Below are positions 14,101-26,900 of a stretch of DNA of 64,000 nt, one piece after another. The notes under the pieces are model-generated. The model was not told the origin of the DNA. It was given only the letters and a program-made list of their open reading frames with translations, and searched no databases. Each line of letters starts with the position of its first letter. Position 1 is the stretch's first letter. Source of the DNA: Sepiola atlantica (taxonomy: Eukaryota; Mollusca; Cephalopoda; Sepiida; Sepiolidae); the NCBI GenBank assembly GCA_963556195.1, contig OY744531.1, positions 100,748,123 to 100,812,122 of the forward strand, given 5' to 3'. The position numbers and the translations under genes are program-made.

Positions 14101-17100
14101 CAACTTAATTAATAAATATTGGTTAATATATTGGTTAATATAATTAACAACTTAATTAATAAATATTGGTTAATATAATGAACAACTTAATTAATAAATA
14201 TTGGTTAATATATTGGTTAATATAATGAACAACTTAATTAATAAATATTGGTTAATATAATGAACAACTTAATTAATAAATATTGGTTAATATAATGAAC
14301 AACTTAATTAATAAATATTGGTTAATATAATGAACAACTTAATTAATAAATATTGGTTAATATAATGAACAACTTAATTAATAAATATTGGTTAATATAA
14401 TGAACAACTTAATTAATAAATATTGGTTAATATATTGGTTAATATAATGAACAACTTAATTAATAAATGTTGGTTAATATATTGGTTAATATAATGAACA
14501 ACTTATTAATAAATATTGGTTAATATAATGAACAACTTAATTAATAAATATTGGTCAATATATTGAACAACTTAATTAATAAATATATTGGTTAATATAA
14601 TGAACAACTTAATTAATAAATATTGGTTAATATAATGAACAACTTAATTAATAAATATTGGTTAATATAATTAACAACTTAATTAATAAATATTGGTTAA
14701 TATAATGAACAACTTAATTAATAAATATTGGTTAATATATTGGTTAATATAATGAACAACTTAATTAATAAATATTGGTTAATATAATGAACAACTTAAT
14801 TAATAAATATTGGTTAATATATTGGTTAATATAATGAACAACTTAATTAATAAATATTGGTTAATATAATGAACAACTTAATTAATAAATATTGGTTATT
14901 ATAATGAACAACTTAATTAATAAATATTGGTTAATATAATTAACAACTTAATTAATAAATATTGGTTAATATAATGAACAACTTAATTAATAAATATTGG
15001 TTAATATAATGAACAACTTAATTAATAAATATTGGTTAATATAATGAACAACTTAATTAATAAATATTGGTTAATATAATGAACAACTTAATTAATAAAT
15101 ATTGGTTAATATAATGAACAACTTAATTAATAAATATTGGTTAATATAATGAACAACTTAATTAATAAATATTGGTTAATATATTGGTTAATATAATGAA
15201 CAACTTAATTAATAAATGTTGGTTAATATATTGGTTAATATAATGAACAACTTATTAATAAATATTGGTTAATATAATGAACAACTTAATTAATAAATAT
15301 TGGTTAATATATTGAACAACTTAATTAATAAATATATTGGTTAATATAATGAACAACTTAATTAATAAATATTGGTTAATATAATGAACAACTTAATTAA
15401 TAAATATTGGTTAATATAATTAACAACTTAATTAATAAATATTGGTTAATATAATGAACAACTTAATTAATAAATATTGGTTAATATATTGGTTAATATA
15501 ATGAACAACTTAATTAATAAATATTGGTTAATATAATGAACAACTTAATTAATAAATATTGGTTAATATAATGAACAACTTAATTAATAAATATTGGTTA
15601 ATATAATTAACAACTTAATTAATAAATATTGGTTAATATAATGAACAACTTAATTAATAAATATTGGTTAATATATTGGTTAATATAATGAACAACTTAA
15701 TTAATAAATATTGGTTAATATAATGAACAACTTAATTAATAAATATTGGTTAATATATTGGTTAATATAATGAACAACTTAATTAATAAATATTGGTTAA
15801 TATAATGAACAACTTAATTAATAAATATTGGTTAATATATTGGTTAATATAATGAAAAACTTAATTAATAAATATTGGTTAATATAATGAACAACTTAAT
15901 TAATAAATATTGGTTAATATAATGAACAACTTAATTAATAAATATTGGTTAATATATTGGTTAATATAATGAACAACTTAATTAATAAATATTGGTTAAT
16001 ATAATGAACAACTTAATTAATAAATATTGGTTAATATATTAGTTAATATAATGAACAACTTAATTAATAAATATTGGTTAATATAAAGAACAACTTAATT
16101 AATAAATATTGGTTAATATATTGGTTAATATAATGAACAACTTAATTAATAAATATTGGTTAATATAATGAACAACTTAATTAATAAATATTGGTTAATA
16201 TATTGGTTAATATAATGAACAACTTAATTAATAAATATTGGTTAATATAATGAACAACTTAATTAATAAATATTGGTTAATATATTGGTTAATATAATGA
16301 ACAACTTAATTAATAAATATTGGTTAATATAATGAACAACTTAATTAATAAATATTGGTTAATATAATGAACAACTTAATTAATAAATATTGGTTAATAT
16401 AATGAACAACTTAATTAATAAATATTGGTTAATATAATGAACAACTTAATTAATAAATATTGGTTAATATATTGGTTAATATAATGAACAACTTAATTAA
16501 TAAATATTGGTTAATATAATGAACAACTTAATTAATAAATATTGGTTAATATAATGAACAACTTAATTAATAAATATTGGTTAATATATTGGTTAATATA
16601 ATGAACAACTTAATTAATAAATATTGGTTAATATAATGAACAACTTAATTAATAAATATTGGTTAAAATAATGAACAACTTAATTAATAAATATTGGTTA
16701 ATATAATGAACAACTTAATTAATAATCAACAACTTACGTTCATCAACTTGTGTTCGAATCTCATGATTTACAAAATTGTGTCTGTTCTTTTATGACACAT
16801 AACTGCATCCACTGATTAGGCTTCAATTTTAAAGGCTTTTGGGGAGGGGGGGGGGTGAAATGATCCGTTTGTTTATATTACCTTCAGGTCTACTCTAACC
16901 CGATCATGTGGTGCAATGGGGAAAAAGTGGCTGGTTACTTTTAATATGTCTAAAACCAAGCTTCTCTCCTTTCACAACCAACGCTCAGATCCTTGTTTTG
17001 CTACAGTTTAAATGAACGGCTTTCTTCTTGAGCAATCCCCCTTGTTTTGATATGCCCCTAGAACTGATTTTCACTCCAGATCCAAAATGGAAGACATATC

Positions 17101-20100
17101 CAATCTATTGCTAAGGTTGCTGGAAAAAGGTTTGGATCATTCTATCGCACTATAAAATACCTGACCCCTGATGCAATCCCCTACCTATATAAGAGCCAGA
17201 CACCTCCTAAGATGGGGAGGTACTGCTACCACATCTGGGGAGGTGCTGCGCAGAGCACTCTTTCCTGTCTTGACAGAGTACAAAATCGACTTCAATCTTC
17301 TCAACAACATGCTGCTGCAATCCACAAGACAAACTGGTAGACCAGAATCAAATATTGATTTTGTAGCAAGAAAGCTATCGATGACCCAAACAGACTGACT
17401 TTACTTTATATATTTGATAAATCATTTGTTTAGTTATTTTTTTATTTTCATATGTAGTTAAGTAATTAGCTTTTGTCCAGTTCTGTATTTTGAACTTTTT
17501 TCTTTTTAATATACTTAACTTTCAATTTACCATCCACAGCAACAGTGAACGATACACGTAAGCTTTGGAAAAATATTGAGCCACACCTCAAGCGAGCTCT
17601 CCAGACTGTCTATCTACGAGAAGTTTCCAGGTTGGTTTTAGTTGCAAACTATGAATTTAACCCTCACTGCACTGATTCTATTTTTGTGTACTAACCTACA
17701 TCATCATCATCTTCTTCATCATCTTCTTCATCATCTTCATCATCTTCATCATCATCATCTTCTTCATCATCTTCTTCTTCATCATCATCTTCTTCATCTT
17801 CATCATCTTCATCATCATCTTCTTCATCATCTTCATCATCATCATTTTCATCATCTTCTTCATCATCTTCATCATCTTCTTCATCATCTTCTTCTTCATC
17901 ATCTTCATCATCTTCTTCTTCATCATCATCATCTTCTTCATCATCTTCTTCATCATCTTCTTCATCATCATCATCTTCTTCATCATCTTCATCATCATCA
18001 TCATCATCTTCATCATCATCATCTTCATCTTCTTCATCATCATCTTCTTCATCATTATCTTCTTCATCATCTTCTTCTTCTTCTTTGGTTTTATGTGTTG
18101 GACGGCTTTTAGAAATTGACTTCCAAACTAACCTATCTCCGCCCAGGTCTTAATTTATCCCTCTTTCTCTCAAATCTATCCTTATCACTTCCTCCCATGT
18201 TTTCCTTGGCCTTCCCCTGCCAACTGACCCTGCTATCTCAACTGTTCTACATAATAGGTACTGAATTAATTTAATTAAGTTAGCTGAGTATATGTTCAAT
18301 CTCATAACGTTCAAATTCGTTGTCGGAATTATTAAAGTACAAATCTAAGAAATTACATTCCTCCATTTTGCTTTGTCGCAGAAATTCAACTTTCACTCTG
18401 AATCTAAAAAGGAGAAATACAAGATGACCCAAATTAAATGCTAACCACCCATGGAATCGTTAATAAAAAACAAAATCCTTCTTGCAATCCAACCATATTT
18501 AGTACAATTAAACTTCAATCTATGCCTGACTTGTCCACCCAGTTGCAGTCATGAATATCCAACAGTCTTTGTTTTATTGCCATTTAATGATATGCACCTC
18601 TACATTGCAAACACGCCTGGATTTTAGCTGTTATGGTCCTCTCAGGAATAATTTCAACACACCAACTATTTCGAAAACTAACACTCACTGCCTACCCACT
18701 ACCTTTTCAACACCTCCCATCCTAAGACTATATCCTAACTTGTTACCTTGCAATTTGGATTTCTCACTCCTGCCATAACACCAATGTATGTATAAATATT
18801 GACTCTGTTACTTCACTATTCATTCTTGAAAAAGTCTGCACATGGACGAAATATATTTAATCAAATCATGTCTCTGTGTTAATCTTGTTTGTTCTAATTA
18901 GTTTGTCTTTTTGATTATACCCTTTTTCCATTTTATACTTATACACTTTTTTTTCAGATATATATATATATATATATATATATACCTCAAACATATGTTT
19001 TCATTTTAGTTCTCAGTGGGAAAAAATTCAACAAGAAAACATTGCTGGCCAAGAAGTATTGGTTCCAAGTTTACATAGTATGTATATAAATATATAAATA
19101 TATATTTCGTTTTCTTTTTTTACTTTCTTAAATTTCTATGTATTAATAAAGAAAGAATATTTATTCAAAGAAGATGTTTGTTTTGGTATATCCATTCAGG
19201 TATTGGATAGAATTGCACCAAATTTATCCTGAAGAGCCCTTCGAATGCCAGGCTTGTCATATTAATAATAATAATTACACATATCAGCTCCAAAACTATT
19301 GTAAAATATCACTAAATTTGATAATAAAGAGCCCTTGATTAAGAATATATATATATTTGTACATAAAAAAACCCCTCAAAAATACACAAACAGAATTGGT
19401 TCCATCTTTACATGATATGCATATTTTTGTTTACTTTCTTGAATTTCTATGTATTACACATAATGCCAACAGTAGGTTCATCCGTAAGTCTGTTGAAAAA
19501 AAAAGTCCACGGGCAAAGCAGTCATAAATAGTCTAGCAAGCTATCATATCCATTCTATCGTATTATTTTCTCTAGTCAGGGGTCTGATGTTTTCTGGCGG
19601 CCTGTGATCCCAGTCTTGAGGATTGATTCCATTCAAATTCTATTGTCTAAGATCCTCGTTGATAATTTGCATCCAAGTTTTCTTTGATCATCCCCTTTTT
19701 CTCTGGAAATCACAATTAATCACAAGAAGAAAAACCAAATCTCCCGTACGCAACAAAAGAAACAAACATGGACTGCCGAAGTTAAAATTTCTCACTGTAA
19801 AAAAAAACAACTTTTTATGCAGAAGGAGAATTTTCTCATTGACTGTAAGAAGAAAAAAGGTTACACTGGCAATCTTCCAAACTTCAAACAGAATTCCTGT
19901 TCCTCAAATGCTGAAATGACAATTAATAAATTTCCAGCACAAACATTTTCTCTCTGTTCTCTGGAGACCAACTTGTCTGATTTCAATCTGTCCTTTTATT
20001 TAAGTCAATTGGTCTCCACACATGCAAATTAGTTATTCACATATGCAAATTAGTTATTCACATATGCAAATTAGTCCCAACTATAAAAATCTACAGTTAT

Positions 20101-23100
20101 GAATAGAAGTCCTTTTTTCCTTAGGTAGATGGGCATGCACGACATGCTAAGCACTTCATTCCCTTTTTTAGCTGGTAAGTTGTCGTTTTCGTCTCTATTG
20201 TCACACTCGGTAAAGAAGGAAAGAAAATTAGCATAATTTGTCGCTTGTAACGAAAGTGTCAATAACATTTATTCTTTGCTTTCTTTTTTTTTTCCCTACT
20301 AATGACAGACTGCACAAAAGATATGGACTCGTTTTGCGCAATTTTCTTTTCGTTCATCACATAGAATGAAAGGAATTGCAGTTTGAACTGGATTTGATTG
20401 GAATTGAACATGGCATTCCGATTCCAATATGCAGCCGATATCCATTAGGCCAATTATGCACTGACAAATTCATTTGCGAATAAATACGATCGTCTTTTAT
20501 CGGTCAAATTCTGTTTCCTGTGAACTTTACAATTATCTCTGTGTTTTGGAGACTTTATTTTTTTTTAAATATTCTTTCTGTGTTTATTAAAGTTCAAAGT
20601 TCATGCCGTGTCTGCCTGAAAATTGGCTGTGAAGAATAAAAAATTTTTTTTCAAAAATGCCTAATTCATCAGATCAAGAACATTAAGTTAAAACGCAAAG
20701 AAAAATACAATTATGTGACAACGACGTACTCTTTTTATTTTCCGACAGATATATATGAGGTTGGTGTGCAAAGCTACGTGACTGTGATGTGTGAGCTATG
20801 GGTGAAAGAGGGGTATGATAATTGTGTTCTCATCTAACATATCTTGAAAGTTATGTTTTTTTAATTTTTGAGATGAGGATTGATGATTTGGATTATTCGG
20901 ACTACTGTTCTCATCTTGAGTGTTATTCTCACAACGTTTCGGCCGATGTAACCTCCGCCCTTCTTCAGGTGCGTCTTGTTGAACTCTGGAATCTGTACGG
21001 AATTTCGAACGGAACCCTTTATTTAATCCATGGGGGTAGCATGCTGTCGTTCCGTCAGCCATGACTGGGTAGAAGTCTGAAGTAATTAGCAATTGTTTTT
21101 TTAGTATCGCCCGGACTGAGGATTGAACCTTGAACCTTGAACCTTCAGAAGAGTGTCACTTAGAACTGTATTTTATCCGTTACACCACATTGAAGAGACA
21201 AACGACGTAGTATGGTGTTTGGCTCGTTATATTTCAGACACAACTCATACAATCTTCCTAAACTCAGATATTTTTGTTTTATTATTATTATTGTTTGTGA
21301 TTATCTTTTTCGTGTGTGTGTGGGGGGGGGGGGTCTATCTGATGAAATATTTAAAAGAATTTGATTTGTATATTCACATTATATATTCTGAGTTTTCTTT
21401 AGTTTTTTTTTATATTCTCTTTTTACTTCATTTTACTTCAATCAAAGTTCTCAGAAATATGAGATACATAGATATTTAAATATTCCATTAAAGTTCTTCT
21501 TTATCTCTCAAACGTTGAGTTAGTAAAGAAGTTAAGAACATTAATTTTCCTCTCCCTAATTGACCAGTTAACTATGTTATAGCATATGTTTCTTGTGGTC
21601 TCTTGGTCTTACCGGATTCCAGGAGAATAATTCATCTAGTCTGGTGGAGTATCCAGCTAAGTGCTGTTACTTGAGGTAATATTACTTGGAGAAGGTGCAG
21701 CATTCCTCGTATGAGCCAGTGTATAGCCGTGTCGAGGGGATCTTATTTGGGCTTAGAATACTATGTTATTTTTAATATTTGGTCATGGTTTAGTTGTAGG
21801 GTGAAGTATCCTCATGTCAGGTTGTCCTGACAAACCCTTGTACAGAAAGACCAAAGACACTCAAGGATAGTGTTTAGTAGGTGATTCAAACTCTCTCTAT
21901 ATATAAGTTGATATGAGATCATTGGTTAAAACAAGAAATCTCAAAAAGATATAACCAATCTATATAATACTGAAACTCTGATAATCTTGCTTGCTTGCAC
22001 ATTGAATGTTTTAACTGGTGGAAAGACAAATGAGTCGGGACGTGGTGGGAGGAGTAGCAGTAGCAGCAATGTAAAAGAAGAGTAAGAGGATGACCTAAAT
22101 GAAGAAAAAGAAAACTAGAAAATCACAACATTATAAAAATGGGAATATACAGTTCAGGGCTCGGAGCAGGAATACACGGAGGTTCTCATTCCTTACCAGA
22201 CAATACCGATTTAATAAATCTATATAAGAGGCTCAGTCGATCAAATAGAATTTTCATTGCTAAATGTACATTTGATGAACACATCTTAAGAATAACTGTT
22301 TTATTTTTTGTTTGTTTTGTTTTTCCGCTTAGCTTAGTGTGGTCTTCAGACTAGTATCAAAGTGTAGTATCTGTTCTGTCAGAAAAGGGAGGGGGTCTTC
22401 CTTAACTGAAGGGTTTTTTTGGTTTTTTTTCTGGTCCCAAATCCAGTGCGTCCTATTTTGGAGAGCTGGATATTCTTCACATTAAAAACCGACCTTGTGT
22501 CAAACTTTTCCCTCGTGGGGAGACGAATAAATAGGGAGAATTAAGAGAGCTACTAGTGATTCAAATTTACCAACACTAAAATTACCTGAATGAGAAGTGG
22601 CTTATTTGGTAAAGACATGAGTCTGGGTTTTTTTTTTATCTTTTTATTAGTAAAATATCAGGGGGGGGGGGGGGGGCACAGAGTTATATAACTCTGACAG
22701 AAGACAAGTCTACAATTACAAAAAATTTCAAATTCAGAATCTTTATTATTGCTAAAGGCATGAGTCTGTCTTTTCCCTTTCTATTAGTAAAATAATAAGC
22801 CGAGTTATCTTGACAAATCCCTCCCCCCCCCCTAAAAAAATTCTGAATGAAAATTTAAAATCTCTTATTCAGAGAGGCATAAATCTCTTTCCCCTTTTCT
22901 ATTGACAAAATAGTAGGGTAGACTGGCCTGTCTTGACAAACTCCCCAAAAAAAGAATTCTGAAAAAAAAAAAAAATTTTAATCTGTTATTTAGATCAGCA
23001 TAAATCTCTTTCCTTTTTCTATTGACAAAATAGTAGGGTTAACTAAGCTAAAATAGCTTAGTTAACCCTACTATTTTTTTTTCTTGTTAAAATAACAAGA

Positions 23101-23928
23101 AAAAAAAATCTGAATGAAAATTTAAAATCTGTTATTCGGAGCGGAATAAATTACTTTCTTCTTTCTATTGACAGAATAGTGGGGTAGGCTGGGCTATATA
23201 GTTTGGCAGCTAGACTAAAATTGATAGATTTTTATGGCATTTTAGTTTGTTTTTTGTCATTTTCTTTTGTATTTCATTTTCTTTCTTTCTTTTAGGTCGC
23301 TGCTACCTAGAATTGCCTTTTTACTCCAAGTATCTGCTGATCGCTAGCTACCTGGCATCGTACAATCCAGCCAAAACGGATCGACGCTTCTTTTCAAAGG
23401 TAAAAAGATAATAAGACGATTGTCTGTGTGTATGGCACATATAGTTGTGAATGTCCGCATGATTGTACACAGATCTGTGGTGTCAAAGGTGGGGAAAATT
23501 CATTGCTTTTGGAGTCTGAACGAGTTTTAAATTTGTCTGCGTGTGATTTTTATGTGTGTGTATTATTTTATGTGCACTCGGAAAGATGTGCGTATGGCTT
23601 CTGTGGTTGGGTATTGATTGGGAAAATTCATTGCTTTTGGAGTCTGAGCCGGAGTATAAACAAGTTTTAAATTTTCATATGTCAGCATTGCACGTTTGGA
23701 CAACTGACTTCACAGCTCTATTTTCATCATGTATCACTTAAAAAGCATATATCTATATCTATTGTCTATATATAAAATAATGTTGGCCAGGGTTTAAAAG
23801 TTGGACCTAAATAGCATTTAAGCTGACAAATCAAACTTTTATTCTGACGAGCCAATTTTCATTTGTTATTGTTGTACCATGTTATTTGCAATAGACTAAC
23901 AGATGTATTTTTTTAAAAATACTTAATC

Positions 23929-23976
<48 letters not shown>

Positions 23977-26900
23977 ATAATAATGGTAATAATCCAGGTA
24001 AAAAATATCCACAGGGTAGTAATCCAGAGAATTTTAACCGGGTTTATAAAAAGTGCTCAATATCAAAATAGAGCTTTATATATGATAATTTTATTTACAG
24101 ACATGGGCAAAATCTGCGACACTGGCATGTCGATGTTATCGATCAACAATTACTATAAACTGAGATCTCATCAGGCAGAGTTAGAATCCGATCTTAACCT
24201 CAGATCATATTCTCTCCAAATATGATCTGAGGTTAAGATCGGATTCTAACTCTGCCTGATGAGATCTCAGTTTATAGTAATTGTTGATCGATAACATCGA
24301 CATGCCAGTGTCGGAGATTTTGTACATGTCTGTGTAAATAAAATTATCATATATATATATATATATATTAAAGTGCCTAGCTTAGTAATTGACTTCAGCA
24401 AATCCTTAGCTGACAAAAAAAAAATTTATTTATTTTGAACCTTTTTACATTTTATAATTTTTAATGGCACATGCTTTGCATACAGCTCTCATCACCCATG
24501 CATACATATACAAAGTCATACATTGCCGCACCGTTTAACGAACTCAGCAGAAAGGAACAAGGCAGACTAATACACCACCTGAAAATGATTAAATGAATCA
24601 ATTGAAAATACTCGCAAAGAATGGAACATAAAACCTACGGATTCTACATACGACAATTTGACAGAAGTACTCGATGGACCATCTTAAAAAGCAAAAAAAG
24701 GACTTCTTAAGCAGAAGCATTTTGTGTTGTTGAATAACGTTTGTTTTAATAAAAATATGCTGCCTAAATACACACACTATAAAAATATATCTTTTTATCC
24801 TTTTAGCGCTGTGATAAAATTAAGGGATCATTTAAGAAAAAGAATGAGCGTGTAAGTATTTTTTTTTTCTTTTATAAAATGTAAGCATTTTTTCTTTTAT
24901 AAAATTTATACATTTTTCTTTTTCTCTTTTAAGATTTAAGCATTTTTTCTTTCTTTTTTTTATAAGATTTAAGCATTTTTTCTTTCTCTTTTTTATAAGA
25001 TTTAAACTTGCTAATATAATTCTTAATCTGGCTATTTATTTTTCTTAATTTTTTTTGGATTTAAGCTACTATGCATCTTTGGATACATTTTCTATTTTCT
25101 ATGTGTGATTGCTGTTTTTATAAATCATTGTGCTAAAATTTTCTCTCTATTCTTTTCCAGAAAAGCAATCATCTTTTGGGTCCAAAAATCTTCACAATGG
25201 ATCGGCTGCTGGCCATATTCTACTCCATCGTTGAAGGAAGAGTTGCTTCATCGGCAGACTTATTTATGCAGGTACTTTCGGCTTTTTATTTTTGGCGTGA
25301 AAATAAAACAATAAAACTTTCATTTCATATCAAGAGTATTTCATTTAATCACCAGTTCTTTTATCCAGTGTTGTCCGGAAATCTTTATTTACTTCTCCCT
25401 CCCCCCCCTCGATGAGGACAGAGTTAGACACAAGGTCATTTTTAATGTGGGGAAAATCCCGCTCCCCAAAAAGAGACACTCTGGATTGGGATAAAAAAAA
25501 AATTGATTCAGTCTAGGATATCTCCTTCACTGACCGAGGACAGAAAAAGATGAAGTGTATTTCAGAACAGATACTACACTTTGCTCCTAGCCAAAAGATT
25601 TAGCGTTGTCTGGTAGTCTTTTTTATTTTAATTTTTGTTTCACTTCTTTTTTTTTTTTTTAAATCGCATCACTTAACAAGACCTTTGTGAACCACTCTCC
25701 AGCTATCTATTTAAAACTGTAAACAGCTATGGTGCAACCACACTTAGAATTCGCATCATCGGCCTGGAACCTGTATCTTCCTCAGAACATTGACCGCCTG
25801 GAAATAGTTCAGAGACGTGCAACCAAGCGAATAGTTTCCATCAGATCTGCCATACACTGGACCCATTGCTTCCGTGAGCTTGGATTCGTTGAAGCTTCGA
25901 CGTCTAGCAACAGACTTAGTAAACGCAATATTATTAACCAGCTCGCCAACAACAATCCTGAGCACCTTTTTGATCGTGTCTAGCATCACACCGCCAATGC
26001 GATTACTCTGCAAAAGCCAATTGTAAACACTGCTATATGAAGAAGTGTTCGCTATTCACTATTCTTTTTTTAAAAAGCAATTCCAAAGTTTCTGAAATTT
26101 TTTTACCTCCCTTTTTTTTTTCTTTTTTTTTTTTTTAAATTTTTTTTAAATTAATTTTTTTTAAATTTTTTTTTTTTTTAAATTTATTTATTTTTTTGTT
26201 TTTTTTTGTTTATAGATTTCCTCGCTTGTAACTCTACACTTACTCGCCCAAGTTTCATCTGATGACCCACTTGAGCTACCAAAATACAAATGTCTCGTCT
26301 CCCTTGATACCATCAAATCTATTTCACGGTAAGGCCAATTTATACCCGACAACCAGATTGGTGTAAATTCTTATTATCGTGTTTACATGATTAGGGTATG
26401 CATGATTTAAAAAAAAAAAAATAATAATAATAATAATTACGCGAGTTGTGTGTGTGTGTGTGTGTGTGCATGACTAGGTTTATATTTGAACAAAGTGTGC
26501 GTAAGTTGAGGAGACGAGGATGGAGGGCTGTCCCCTATTCATTTTCCTCCCCATAAAGACAGAGTTAGACACAAGGGCAGTTTTTAATGTAGAGAAAAGC
26601 CAGCCCCCCCCCCTCTCTTATTGAGACAAAAATCAAAATTGTCTCAGTTTAAAAGGATTTCTCCTTCACTGACCAAGGACAAAAAAATGAAGTGTAATAT
26701 GAAAAAAAAACTATATATATATATATATATATTATTTTCTTTTTTTTTTTTTTTTCTTTTTTGAAGTTCTCTATGAGAATACTACAAAAATTACATTTAG
26801 AAAAGTTATTTATTCAAACGTTATTTTATGAATTAAAAAAAATGTCTGAACTGGTTCTTGAGGTTTTAACTGAACCTCAAATTCCAACATTACACCAGGT

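Noticed and set aside
10155..16725. CRISPR-like array of short regular repeats
   Set aside because: There are no unique spacers; units are contiguous, it lies in an animal gene intron and no cas genes exist. It is a satellite.
17642..18112. His/Leu-rich (+) and Met/Lys-rich (-) frames
   Set aside because: Both are readings of the CAT/CTT trinucleotide microsatellite.
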